This document shows, piece after piece, positions 52,353 to 63,000 of a DNA stretch of 64,000 nt. Origin of the DNA: Leptolyngbya sp. PCC 6406 (GTDB taxonomy: Bacteria > Cyanobacteriota > Cyanobacteriia > Phormidesmidales > Phormidesmidaceae); NCBI RefSeq assembly GCF_000332095.2, contig NZ_KI913949.1, positions 3,199,715 to 3,263,714 on the forward strand. Reading direction: 5' to 3'. Both the position numbers and the translations under genes were made by a program. Below the pieces are notes generated by a model. That model saw only the letters and a list, made by a program, of their open reading frames with translations, had not been told where the DNA came from and made no database searches. The first letter of the stretch is position 1; every line of letters starts with the position of its first letter.

Positions 52353-55300
52353 ATGGCTGAACTGATTGGCCAAACGCAACAGCTATCAGAATCAGAGCAG
52401 CACTGGTCATCGCCAGAATGGGAGCAAACCAACCCCAAGTGCTCCATAAGTAGCTGTATTCATAGAACCTTCGAGATCCAAGCCCAGAAAACACCTGATG
52501 CGATCGCGGTTATTCTACCCGCTAAAAATTCGCCGTCGCCCCACACCCTAACGTATCAAGAATTAAATCTTCGCAGTAGTAAATTAGCCTGTGATCTGCA
52601 ATCTCTGGGTATTAAGCCTGGGGATTTTGTTGCGTTTTGTTTAGACCGTTCCCTAGAGATGATCGTCGCAGTTCTAGGGATTCTGAAAGCTGGCGGAGTA
52701 TATGTGCCTCTGGACCCCGCCTATCCCCAGGATCGGCTGGCCTTCATGCTGGCAGATGTGCAGGCTCCGGTCATTCTCACCCAGGCATCCCTTGCCGCTA
52801 GGCTACCTGCCAGTGCTGCTACGGTGATGTACCTAGAGGCGGGTTGGGGGGTCGATAGGCACCCAGATACCGAGTTCACAACGGTTTTCGTACCTGAGGA
52901 TGCTCTGGCCTACGTCAATTACACCTCCGGCTCCACTGGGCGGCCCAAAGGCGTAGCGGTGCCCCATCGAGGGGTGCTACGGCTGGTGTTGGGGGCAGAC
53001 TACACGCCGCTGGATTGCGATCGCGTATTGCTGCAACTGGCCCCTATCTCCTTTGATGCGGCCACGTTGGAACTGTGGGGGCCGTTGTTGAATGGCGGGC
53101 GTTGCGTCCTGTTCCCCGGCAGTGGTCTACCCGATCCCCGCGATCTGGAATGGGTGCTGCGGGACCATGGCGTCACCACCCTCTGGCTCACCGCCAGCCT
53201 GTTCAACACCCTGATCATGGAGGCCCCGGAGGTGCTGGCCCCGGTGCAGGAATTACTCACGGGGGGGGAAGCCCTGTCGGTGCCCCACATTCGCCGCGCC
53301 CAGGAACGGTTGCCCAATACCCAACTGATCAACGGCTACGGCCCCACAGAAAGCACCACCTTCACCTGCTGCTACCGCATTCCTCGACCCTTGCCTGCGG
53401 ACTGCACCAACATCCCCATCGGCTACCCCATCAACCGCACCCAGGTGTACATCCTAGACGCGCAGCAGCAGCCCGTCGCCCCTGGGCAGCCAGGGGAACT
53501 CTACATCGGCGGCGATGGCCTCGCCCAGGGCTATTTGAACTTGCCGGAGAAGACCGCCGATCGCTTTATTCCTAATCCATTCGCCGCCGATCCCCAGGCG
53601 CGGCTGTATCGCACCGGGGATGTGGTGCAGCAGCGACCCGATGGGGCGATTGAGTTTATCGGTCGCCAAGACAACCAGGTGAAACTGCGGGGCTTCCGCA
53701 TTGAACTGGGGGAAATTGAGGCGGCCCTGATGGCGCACCAGCGCGTCCACACCGCCCTGGTGGTGTTGCGGGAAGACACCCCTGGCCGCAAGCGCCTGGT
53801 GGCCTATGTGACGGCGGATAATGCCGCAACCCTGGACCCGGCAAAGCTAAAGGCGGCACTGCGCGATTGCCTCGCCGCCTACATGGTGCCGGAGGCGATC
53901 GTTGTGTTGGACCAGATGCCCCTCACCCCCAACGGCAAAGCCGATCGCCGCGCCCTGCCCATCCCCCCAGAAACCCCGATCCCTGCCAGCGTCCCTAGTA
54001 ACCCCCCTCAAACTGAACTGGAGGAAACCCTGGGGGCAATTTGGGCAGGGGTGCTAGGGGTGGCCACCGTCGGCACCCAGGACAACTTTTTTGACATCGG
54101 CGGTACCTCCCTGCTGGGGATGCAGGTGGCCCTCCGGATTCAGCAGCACATCAGCCCTGATTTTCGGGTGGTCAAACTGTACGAGCATCCCACCGTTGCT
54201 GCTTTGGCTAGGTATTTGGCGGCGGGGGAACCGGCGGCGCTGGCTGCCCCCACCGTGGCTGCTGTCCCCAGCCAAGAGGGCATCGCCATTGTGGGCATGG
54301 CGGGCCGCTTTCCGGGCGCTGATTCCGTCGATCGCTTTTGGCAGAACCTCTGCGATGGCGTCGAGTCCCACACCGTCTTTAGCCTGGATCAGTTGGACCC
54401 CAGCATCCCCGCCGACCTGCGCCAGGACCCCAACTATGTGCCTGTGCGGGGCATTGTGGACAACGCCGACCAGTTTGACGCGGCCTTCTTCGGCATCTCC
54501 CCTCGGGAGGCAGAGGTGATGGATCCCCAGGCGCGGGTATTTCTGGAGGTGGTCTATGCAGCCCTGGAAAATGCCGGGTATAGCCCCGACACGCCTGACA
54601 CCACTATCGGCCTCTATGCCGGGTCGGGTCACAACACCTACTTTGCCCGCCACCTCTGTGGTCGCCCGGAGGTGATCCGTCGCCTGGGGGACTTTCAGGT
54701 GATGTTGGCCAATGAGAAGGACTTTGTCACCACCCGCGCCGCCTACAAACTCAACCTGCAAGGCCCGGTGGTGAGCGTCAATACCGCCTGTTCCACCTCC
54801 CTAGTGGCGGTGATTCAAGCCTTTCAGGGACTGCGCGATCGCCAATGTGACATCGCCCTAGCGGGGGGAATTTCCATCACCACCCCCCAGGCCAGCGGCC
54901 ACCTCTACCAGGAGGGCAGTATGCTCTCCGGCAACGGCCACTGTCGCCCCTTTGACGCCGATGCCCAGGGCACGCTGTTTAATGATGGGGCGGCGGTGGT
55001 GGTGCTGAAGCGGCTATCCGATGCCCAGCGCGAGGGCGATCGCATCTACGCCGTTATCCATGGCACGGGCGTTAATAACGACGGGGCTGATAAGGTCAGC
55101 TTCACCGCCCCCAGCGTCAGCGGCCAGGCTAAGGCGATCGCCGCCGCCCAGGCCGAGGCAGGGTTTGTGCCAGACACTATTGGCTATGTGGAAACCCACG
55201 GCACCGCTACCCCCCTGGGGGATCCGATTGAAGTTGAAGCCCTGACCCAAGCCTTCCGCCGTCAGACGGAGGCCAAGCAGTTCTGCGCCATTGGGTCGGT

Positions 55301-58300
55301 GAAAAGCAATGTGGGGCATCTGGTGGCCGCTGCTGGGGTGACGGGGCTGATTAAAACCGCCCTGGCCCTATACCATCGCCGACTCCCCGCCAGCCTCCAT
55401 TTCCACCGCCCCAACCCCCACATCGACTTTGCCAACAGCCCCTTTTATGTGCAGGCCCAGGCAACGGACTGGCCCCAAGGCGATCGGCCCCGACGGGCAG
55501 GGGTGAGTTCCTTTGGGGTGGGGGGCACCAATGCCCATGTGGTGCTAGAGGAAGCCCCGGTCCCGGTCTGCACCAGCCCCGCCCGCCCCTACCACCTGCT
55601 GCTGCTGTCAGCGAAAACCCCGACGGCGTTGGATCAGGCCAGTCGCAACCTGCAAGCCCATTTGACCGCCCACCCCGATCTGTCCCTGGCGGATGTGGCC
55701 TATACCCTGCAACGGGGACGGCGGGTCTATGGCCATCGACGCTGGTGGGTGTGTCGCCAAGGGGAGGCGGCAGCCGCCTTGGCCCAGCCGGACCCCAACC
55801 ACAGCGGGGGTCGCCAGGGCGATCGCGCTTCCCGGCAGGTGGTGTTCATGTTCCCCGGTCAGGGCTCCCAGTACCTCCACATGGGGGCGAATCTTTACGC
55901 CCATGAGCCCGTGTTCCAAGAGGCCCTCGACACCTGCGCAGCGCTACTGCTGCCCGTGGTGGAGCGGGACATCCGCACCCTGGTTTACCCCCAACAGGAT
56001 GAAGCCGCCGCCACCGAGCAGTTGACCCAGACCCGCTGGACCCAGCCCGCCCTGTTTGCGGTGACCTATGCCCTGGCCCGCCTGTGGCAAAGCTGGGGAG
56101 TGCAGCCCAGCGCCCTAATTGGCCACAGCATTGGGGAATTTGTCGCCGCCTGTTTGGCCGGAGTCCTGCCCCTAGAGGCGGCCCTGACGCTGGTGGCCCT
56201 GCGGGGACAGTTGATGGATGCCCTCCCCACGGGGGCGATGCTGTCGGTGCGGGCGGAGGCAACGGCGGTGGAGCCCTATTTAGAGGATGGGGTGGCGATC
56301 GCCGCCATCAACGCCCCCGGCCTCTGCGTCATCTCGGGTCCCTACGGGGCGATCGCCGCCTGCCAGCAGCGGTTAGAGGCGGCGGACATTCCCTGCCGTG
56401 CCCTCCACACCTCCCACGCCTTCCATTCCCCGATGATGGCCCCGGTGCGGCAGCCCCTACTGGAGTTGTTGCAGGGGGTGCCCCTGGCCGCGCCCCAAAT
56501 CCCCATCGTCTCCACTGTGACTGGGGATTGGCTCACCGCCGACCAGGCCACAGACCCCGCCTACTGGGCCGATCATTCCCTCGCCACCGTGCGCTTTGCC
56601 GATGGCATTGCCACCCTCTGGCAGCAGCCCGATCGCATCCTGCTGGAGGTGGGGCCTCGCACCACCGCCGCCACCCTGGCCCGCCGCCAAATTCAGAACC
56701 CCCAGCAGCAACTGGCCCTGTCTTCCCTGGGTACCACCGCTGAGGATGGGGCGGAATGGCAGGCCCTCTGGGGAGCCGTGGGTCGCCTCTGGGCCGCCGG
56801 GGTCGCCATCGACTGGGGGCAGGTATATCACCAGGAACGGCGCGATCGCCTGCCCCTACCTACCTATCCCTTCGAGCGTCAGCGCTACTGGATTGATCCG
56901 CTGCCAGCGGTAGATGTTGACCGGGAAAATCCCCTGCATGGATCACCGCCGGAGAATTCAAAATTCAAAATTCAAAATTCAAAACTTTCCCACCCCACTT
57001 CTGCCATGACCCAAAGCCGTAAGCCCCAAATCTTCACCGCCATCCACGAGGTCTTGGAGGAAAGTTCTGGTCTGGCCCTGGCCGGGGCCGATCCCACCTT
57101 GACCTTCCTGGACCTGGGCCTCGACTCCCTATCCCTGACCCAGGTGGGCATTGCCCTCAAGAAAAAAGTTGGGGTGAAAATCACCTTCCGCCAGTTGCTA
57201 GAGGATTTTCCCACCCTGGACACCCTCGCGACCCATCTGGATAGCGTGTTGCCAGCGGAGGTCTTTGCCCCCGTCGCGCCCGTCGCCGCCGCCCCAACCT
57301 CACCCCAGCCCATGGCCCCGCCGACCGCCCCCAGCAACGGCCACAACGGCAATGGCAATGGCCACCACTATGGGAATTTCATCCCCATGACCTCCACCCC
57401 GCCCCCCTCAGATGCTGTCCAGGCCCTGGTGGCCCAGCAGTTGCAGATCATGCAGCAGCAATTGGCCCTGCTGGGTCAGGGTGCCCCAGGCCCCGCTGGC
57501 TCCGTTACGGCTCCGGCGGCTCCAATGACGGTGGTGCCAGCCGCAAACGGCACCCCTGCCCCTAGCGCGTCTCCAGTTGTGCCTCCGTCCGCCCCCCCGG
57601 CGGAGGCCGTGGCACCCAAGAAAATCCATGGCCCCGGTGCCCGCATCGAGAAAAGCAAATCCACCGATCTCTCGGCGGAGCAGCGGGCGGCCCTGGATCG
57701 CTTCATTGCCCGCTACACCACCCGCACCCAAACCTCTAAGCAGCAGGCTCAAGCCCACCGCCGTGCCCTGGCGGATCCCCGCACGGTGTCTGGCTTTAGT
57801 CCCCTCCTGAAGGAGATGGTCTACCCCATTGCCACCGATCGCTCGACGGGGTCCAAACTGTGGGATGTGGACGGTAACGAGTATGTGGATTTGACCAACG
57901 GTTTTGGCCTCAACTTCTTTGGTTGGTCCCCAGATTTTGTCCAGCAGGCAGTCATGGCCCAGATGGAGCGGGGCATTGAAATTGGTCCCCAAACGCCCCT
58001 GGCGGGCCGGGTGGCCCAGATGGTGAGCGAGTTCACGGGCATGGAGCGGGTGGCCTTTTGCAACACCGGGTCCGAGGCGGTGATGGCGGCCCTGCGCCTT
58101 TCCCGTACGGTGACGGGGCGCAATCGAGTGGCCATCTTTAATGGCGGCTACCACGGCACCTTTGATGAGGTGATTGTGCGGGGTGGGCCAAACCACCGAT
58201 CCTTCCCAGCGGCACCGGGGATTATGGCATCAGCGGTGGAAAACGTGCTGATGCTGGACTACGGCACCCCGGAATCCCTAGAGGTGCTGCGGAGTCAGGC

Positions 58301-59180
58301 CGATGACCTAGCCGCCATTTTGGTGGAGCCGGTCCAGAGCCGCCGCCCCGATTTGCAGCCCCAGGAATTTCTGCAAGACCTGCGGCGACTGACGGAACAG
58401 TCGGGCACGGCTTTCATCTTCGACGAAGTGGTGACGGGGTTCCGGGTGCATCCCGGTGGTGCCCAAGCCTACTTCGACATTCGGGCGGACTTGGCCACCT
58501 ACGGCAAGATCATCGGCGGCGGTCTGCCCATTGGCGTGGTGGCGGGCAAGGCTGAATATATGGATGCCCTGGATGGGGGCTTCTGGCAGTTTGGCGATGA
58601 TTCCATCCCGGAAGTGGGGGTCACGTTCTTTGCCGGCACCTTTGTGCGTCACCCCATGGCCCTCGCAGCAGCGGAAGCGGTGCTAACGAAGCTCAAGGCA
58701 TTGGGACCGGAAGCCCAGCGATCGCTGGCGGATAAGGTCACTCGGTTCGCTAATCACCTCAACGACCACTTCCAGCGGGTACAGGCCCCCGTCAAGATTG
58801 CCCATTTCACCTCCATGTTCTATGTGAAGTATGACGAGGGCGAACCCTACGGTGGCTTGCTGTTCTATCTGCTGCGGGAGAAGGGGGTGCATGTGTGGGA
58901 GCACCGCCCCTGCTTCTTTACCCTGGCCCACACGGAGGCCGACATTGAGTTTGTCATCCGCGCCTTTAAGGACAGCGTGGCGGAACTGCAAATCGCCGGG
59001 TTCCTCAGTGGGTCCATCCCCAGCGCTGATCAGGGATTGGTTGGCAATGGGACGGTAGACCGTAATCGCCCGCCTCAACCGGGTGCCCGCCTGGGCAAAG
59101 ATCCCCAAGGCAACCCCGCCTGGTACATTCCCGACCTCGATCGCCCTGGTAAATATCTGCAAGTGGGGGCCGTATCATGA
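52353..59180 (+). CDS. Hybrid NRPS-PKS: A-PCP-KS-AT-ACP-aminotransferase
   Basis: The 2275-residue megasynthase has, in order: an adenylation domain (about 25-560, YVNYTSGSTGRPKG near 189, INGYGPTEST); a PCP (DNFFDIGGTSLL, Ser about 585); a KS (about 643-1070) with active Cys813 in NTACSTS and intact ETHGTA and KSNVGH His motifs; an AT (about 1165-1490) with Ser1259 in GHSIGE and HAFH, which indicates malonyl-CoA; an ACP (Ser1592 in GLDSLSL); a Pro/Ala-rich linker; and a PLP aminotransferase (about 1815-2230, Lys2052 in TYGKIIGGG). There is no KR, DH or ER. The A-domain first pocket residue is Asp (FDAATLELW), so an amino acid is loaded. Chain extension by malonate and transamination of the beta-keto group are the inferred steps. 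Confidence 0.93.
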   Translation: MAELIGQTQQLSESEQHWSSPEWEQTNPKCSISSCIHRTFEIQAQKTPDAIAVILPAKNSPSPHTLTYQELNLRSSKLACDLQSLGIKPGDFVAFCLDRSLEMIVAVLGILKAGGVYVPLDPAYPQDRLAFMLADVQAPVILTQASLAARLPASAATVMYLEAGWGVDRHPDTEFTTVFVPEDALAYVNYTSGSTGRPKGVAVPHRGVLRLVLGADYTPLDCDRVLLQLAPISFDAATLELWGPLLNGGRCVLFPGSGLPDPRDLEWVLRDHGVTTLWLTASLFNTLIMEAPEVLAPVQELLTGGEALSVPHIRRAQERLPNTQLINGYGPTESTTFTCCYRIPRPLPADCTNIPIGYPINRTQVYILDAQQQPVAPGQPGELYIGGDGLAQGYLNLPEKTADRFIPNPFAADPQARLYRTGDVVQQRPDGAIEFIGRQDNQVKLRGFRIELGEIEAALMAHQRVHTALVVLREDTPGRKRLVAYVTADNAATLDPAKLKAALRDCLAAYMVPEAIVVLDQMPLTPNGKADRRALPIPPETPIPASVPSNPPQTELEETLGAIWAGVLGVATVGTQDNFFDIGGTSLLGMQVALRIQQHISPDFRVVKLYEHPTVAALARYLAAGEPAALAAPTVAAVPSQEGIAIVGMAGRFPGADSVDRFWQNLCDGVESHTVFSLDQLDPSIPADLRQDPNYVPVRGIVDNADQFDAAFFGISPREAEVMDPQARVFLEVVYAALENAGYSPDTPDTTIGLYAGSGHNTYFARHLCGRPEVIRRLGDFQVMLANEKDFVTTRAAYKLNLQGPVVSVNTACSTSLVAVIQAFQGLRDRQCDIALAGGISITTPQASGHLYQEGSMLSGNGHCRPFDADAQGTLFNDGAAVVVLKRLSDAQREGDRIYAVIHGTGVNNDGADKVSFTAPSVSGQAKAIAAAQAEAGFVPDTIGYVETHGTATPLGDPIEVEALTQAFRRQTEAKQFCAIGSVKSNVGHLVAAAGVTGLIKTALALYHRRLPASLHFHRPNPHIDFANSPFYVQAQATDWPQGDRPRRAGVSSFGVGGTNAHVVLEEAPVPVCTSPARPYHLLLLSAKTPTALDQASRNLQAHLTAHPDLSLADVAYTLQRGRRVYGHRRWWVCRQGEAAAALAQPDPNHSGGRQGDRASRQVVFMFPGQGSQYLHMGANLYAHEPVFQEALDTCAALLLPVVERDIRTLVYPQQDEAAATEQLTQTRWTQPALFAVTYALARLWQSWGVQPSALIGHSIGEFVAACLAGVLPLEAALTLVALRGQLMDALPTGAMLSVRAEATAVEPYLEDGVAIAAINAPGLCVISGPYGAIAACQQRLEAADIPCRALHTSHAFHSPMMAPVRQPLLELLQGVPLAAPQIPIVSTVTGDWLTADQATDPAYWADHSLATVRFADGIATLWQQPDRILLEVGPRTTAATLARRQIQNPQQQLALSSLGTTAEDGAEWQALWGAVGRLWAAGVAIDWGQVYHQERRDRLPLPTYPFERQRYWIDPLPAVDVDRENPLHGSPPENSKFKIQNSKLSHPTSAMTQSRKPQIFTAIHEVLEESSGLALAGADPTLTFLDLGLDSLSLTQVGIALKKKVGVKITFRQLLEDFPTLDTLATHLDSVLPAEVFAPVAPVAAAPTSPQPMAPPTAPSNGHNGNGNGHHYGNFIPMTSTPPPSDAVQALVAQQLQIMQQQLALLGQGAPGPAGSVTAPAAPMTVVPAANGTPAPSASPVVPPSAPPAEAVAPKKIHGPGARIEKSKSTDLSAEQRAALDRFIARYTTRTQTSKQQAQAHRRALADPRTVSGFSPLLKEMVYPIATDRSTGSKLWDVDGNEYVDLTNGFGLNFFGWSPDFVQQAVMAQMERGIEIGPQTPLAGRVAQMVSEFTGMERVAFCNTGSEAVMAALRLSRTVTGRNRVAIFNGGYHGTFDEVIVRGGPNHRSFPAAPGIMASAVENVLMLDYGTPESLEVLRSQADDLAAILVEPVQSRRPDLQPQEFLQDLRRLTEQSGTAFIFDEVVTGFRVHPGGAQAYFDIRADLATYGKIIGGGLPIGVVAGKAEYMDALDGGFWQFGDDSIPEVGVTFFAGTFVRHPMALAAAEAVLTKLKALGPEAQRSLADKVTRFANHLNDHFQRVQAPVKIAHFTSMFYVKYDEGEPYGGLLFYLLREKGVHVWEHRPCFFTLAHTEADIEFVIRAFKDSVAELQIAGFLSGSIPSADQGLVGNGTVDRNRPPQPGARLGKDPQGNPAWYIPDLDRPGKYLQVGAVS
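56955..57008 (+). repeat. AATTCAAA repeat and internal ATG inside the PKS gene
   Basis: Between the AT and ACP domains the gene contains four tandem copies of AATTCAAA (56955-56984), then a short stretch, then ATG at 57006 in frame with MTQSRKPQIFTAIHEVLEES of the ACP. Such AATTCAAA runs are usually intergenic in cyanobacteria. Here they encode ENSKFKIQNSKL. Confidence 0.8.
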
Positions 59181-60019
59181 CTGCCACTGCCATCGGCTCC
59201 ACAACCAAGCTCAAAGTGCGGCAACTGTTAGGACAATTCTTAGCCCTACCCGCTATTCGAGATGCGTACGGCTATTTCTGTTTCCCGCGCATCGCTAATG
59301 GATTTCGGGATATTTTTACCACCTTTGAGGCAGCCGAAAAGGCGATCCCTCAATCTGCCAAAACAGGTTATGACACAGCGTTAGCCCACAAATCCCGAAG
59401 GCAGACGTTCAATCAACTTAACCCCAGCGATCGCCCCCTGTTGCCCCACCTCAACCGTGCCTTAGCCGAGAGTCAGCGGGTCTTTGATCTAGGGGGCAGC
59501 ATTGGCCAGGGATACTACACCTATCAGAACCATGTGCAGTATCCACCCCACCTGCAATGGCAGGTGGGTGAAGTATCCAGCGCCGTAGCGGCGGGCACCC
59601 AATTCGCTCAGGAAAAAGGGGCGACCAACCTTTCATTTACCACCCAGCCAGAGGCGGCGGATGGTGCAGATGTGTTCATTACCTGCGGAGCACTCCAATA
59701 CATCCAACCCTCTTTAGCGGAAATAATTGCGCCTCTAGGGGAGAAACCAAGGCATTTGTTTATCGCCCGCGTCCCTTTTTATGACGGGCCAGAATATTTC
59801 ACTCTGCAAAGTATTTTGGCCTCTAAAAGACCCTATAAGTTGGCCGCAATTTGCCCCTATAAGATTCAAAATCGTGATCGGTTCATCGGTGATCTGGAGG
59901 CGCTGGGTTATGAACTGGTCGAGAGTTGGAAAAATGATCGAATCTGTGTGATTCCTTTTCACCCCCAGCGCTTTGTGAATGGTTACCACAGTTTTTACTT
60001 TCGTCGAGGGGATGCCTGA
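59177..60019 (+). CDS. TIGR04325-type methyltransferase
   Basis: The 280-residue protein has RVFDLGGSIGQGYYTYQNHV, an SAM-binding loop variant, followed by DVFITCGALQYIQPSLAEII and HLFIARVPFYDGPEYFTLQS, and ends GYHSFYF. This pattern belongs to the TIGR04325 family of small-molecule methyltransferases common in biosynthetic clusters. The ATG overlaps the PKS stop by 4 bp, so it is translationally coupled and should act on the product of this pathway. Whether it makes an N- or O-methyl group is open. Confidence 0.75.
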   Translation: MTATAIGSTTKLKVRQLLGQFLALPAIRDAYGYFCFPRIANGFRDIFTTFEAAEKAIPQSAKTGYDTALAHKSRRQTFNQLNPSDRPLLPHLNRALAESQRVFDLGGSIGQGYYTYQNHVQYPPHLQWQVGEVSSAVAAGTQFAQEKGATNLSFTTQPEAADGADVFITCGALQYIQPSLAEIIAPLGEKPRHLFIARVPFYDGPEYFTLQSILASKRPYKLAAICPYKIQNRDRFIGDLEALGYELVESWKNDRICVIPFHPQRFVNGYHSFYFRRGDA

Positions 60020-60074
60020 TGGGCATTCCGGTAGTGGCTGAAACCTGTAGCCAGCGTCTGGCTTCAACGAATTG

Positions 60075-63000
60075 ATGTGTGCGATCGCTGATTGTCGTCC
60101 TGAGGTTGTTATGGTGCTGTCTCCGAACCCGTTAAATGCCAACTATGTGGCCGTTGACTTTGACCCCTTTGCCGAGGGGGAACTGGTTAATACCGCCGCC
60201 GCCACCGAGTCCCAACGGGAAATTTGGGCCTCGGTGCAGATGGGGGATGAGGCTAACTGCGCCTACAACGAATCCCAAACCCTGACCCTGCGGGGGCAGT
60301 TGAATGTGGACGCTTTGCAAGCAGCCCTTCAGGCCCTAGTGGATCGCCATGAAGCCCTCCGCACCACCCTCAGTCCCGACGGCACCACCCTTTGCACCCA
60401 GGTCCAGCAAGCCCTGACGGTGCCCCTGCGGGACTGGTCCACCCTATCCCCTACTGAGCAGCAAACCAAGGTCGATCACTGCTTGCACGCAGCGGTTTCC
60501 ACCCCTTTTGACTTAGAGCATGGCCCCCTGTTTCGGGCGGAAATCTTGTGCCTAGAGCCCGCCCTGCACCAGGTGATTTTGACCGCCCACCACATCGTTT
60601 GCGATGGCTGGTCCTGGGGGGTGATGGTACCGGAGTTGGGACAACTCTACAGCGCCCTCAGCCAAGGGCAAACCGCTGACCTGCCGGAGCCAGAGCCCTT
60701 TAGCCAGTACGCCCTACAACTAGAGGCCGCTGCCCAGAGCGCTGAAACCGCTGCCATTGAGCAATATTGGCTGGATCAGTTTGCGAACTCGGTACCCGTG
60801 GTGGACTTCCCCACCGATGCCCCCCGCCCACCCCTGCGCACCTTTGACTCCACCCGCGAAGATTGGCAACTGGATGGGGAACTGGTTAGCCAACTGAAAC
60901 AGTTGGGCAAAGCCAATGGCTGTAGTTTCATGACCACGCTGCTGGCGGGGTTTGAGGTTTTTCTCTATCGCCTGACTGGGCAGGCGGACCTAACGGTGGG
61001 AATTTCCGCCGCAGGGCAAGCGGCGCAAGGGCTTTACCATCTGGTGGGCCACTGCGTAAACTTGCTGCCGATCCGTAGCCAGATTGATCCCCAGCAGCCT
61101 GTTCAAACCTACCTGCAACGGCGGCGGTCAGCCCTGTTGGATGCCTACGATCACCAGCAGTTTACCTTTGGCAGTTTGGTGCGGCGCTTGGCGCTGCCTC
61201 GGGATGCCAGCCGTATTCCCTTGGTCTCCGTTACCTTCAACCTGGATCAAGCGCTGGATCCCCAGCAATTGCGTTTTGAGGGGCTCGACGCTTCCCTTGC
61301 CTCCAACCCCCGTACCTTTGAAAACTTTGAGTTTTTCATCAACGCGACAGAAGCCCAGGGCAAAGTCACCCTAGAGTGCCAGTACAACAGCAACCTGTTC
61401 CAGCGGGACACGATTCAGCGCCGTCTGGCAGAACTGGAAACCCTATTGCGGGGCATGGTTCAGAACCCGCAACGGGAGATCGCCCAGCTACCGTTACTCC
61501 CTGAGTCAGAGCAAACCTTACTCAATCAGTGGCATCAGCAAGGTGACCCCAAGGCGATAGATCTGCCGATTCATCAAAAGTTTGAGCAATGGGCTAGTCA
61601 AACGCCGACAGCCCTAGCCATGGTTGGGGAAGGCCAAACCTGGACCTATGGCGAGGTGAATGCCCGGTCTAATCAACTTGCCCACCATTTGCAATCTTTG
61701 GGCATTGGTATCGGCAGTCTCGTGGGCATCTGCATACCGCGCTCCCCCCAGATGGTGATGGGCATTTTAGGCATTCTCAAAGCGGGTGCAGCCTATGTCC
61801 CCATCGACCCAGACTATCCCCCTGAACGTCAGCAATACATGCTGACGGATGCCGGGGTTGATCTGCTCTTGGTGCCCGCCCATGGGCAAGACAATATCTT
61901 CAGTTCCTCCCTACGTCGATTGGAACTCGACCCTGACTGGACTGAGTTGTCATCGTATCCCCCCCACAATTTAGAAACGACCATGACAGCCAGTTCTTTG
62001 GCCTATGTCATGTACACCTCCGGCTCCACGGGAAAGCCTAAAGCCGCCAACATCACCCATCGCGGCCTAGCCAACTATTTAGCCTATGCCAGCCAGCGTT
62101 ATTACACCCAAACCCTAGGCGGAATTGTCAGCTCATCGTTGGCCTTTGACGGAACCCTGACGACATTGCTGGGGCCACTGTACGCAGGAAAAACGACATC
62201 CCTGCTACCGGCAGGACAGCATGAGATAGACACCCTCATTCAAGCTCTTCGCACCGAAACGCAACCCTGGGTTTTCAAAATTACCCCAGCTCACGCAGAA
62301 ACCATTCTGGGGTTAGTCGGGCAACGTGAAATTAGTCAGATTCCGCACCTAGTTGTAATGGGAGGCGAGCAACTTAGAACCGATCTTGCCCTCATCTGGA
62401 AGCAAACGCTGTTGCCACAGGCCAGCTTCTTTAACCAATATGGGCCAACAGAAACCGTTATTGCCTGCTCAAGCTACGCCATTGCAAGCTTAGAGGAGAT
62501 TCCTCAAAATCATCCGGTGGTACCCATTGGCAGACCCATTCAAAATGTTCAGCTCTATGTTTTAGATGCTGTTCAAGCATGTTGTCCCATTGGGGTGCCA
62601 GGAGAGCTCTTTATTGGCGGCCCTGGTGTTGCTGCTGGATATCACCAAAGACCTGAATTAAGTGCAGAAAGATTTGTCAATCATCCCCTCGCTGGATCCT
62701 CTGAAAAGCTCTATCGCACCGGTGATCGAGTGCGATGGTTAATGGATGGCAACCTGGAATTTCTGGGGCGGTGTGATCACCAAATCAACCTCAGGGGGTT
62801 TCGCATTGAACCTGGGGAAGTCGAAGCCGCTATCAATCAATATCCAGGGGTTCAACAGTCCGTTGTCATTGCTCGGGAAGATAGTCTAGGTGATCAGCGT
62901 TTAGTCGCCTACGTTGTGACCGACGATAATGCTGGGTTGCCCCTCAGTGACCTCCGCGCCTTTTTGAAGGCAAGCCTGCCCGAATACATGATGCCGTCCG

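Noticed and set aside
57408-58196. Minus-strand frame opposite the PKS aminotransferase
   Set aside because: It is a shadow of GC-rich codons in the aminotransferase and linker.
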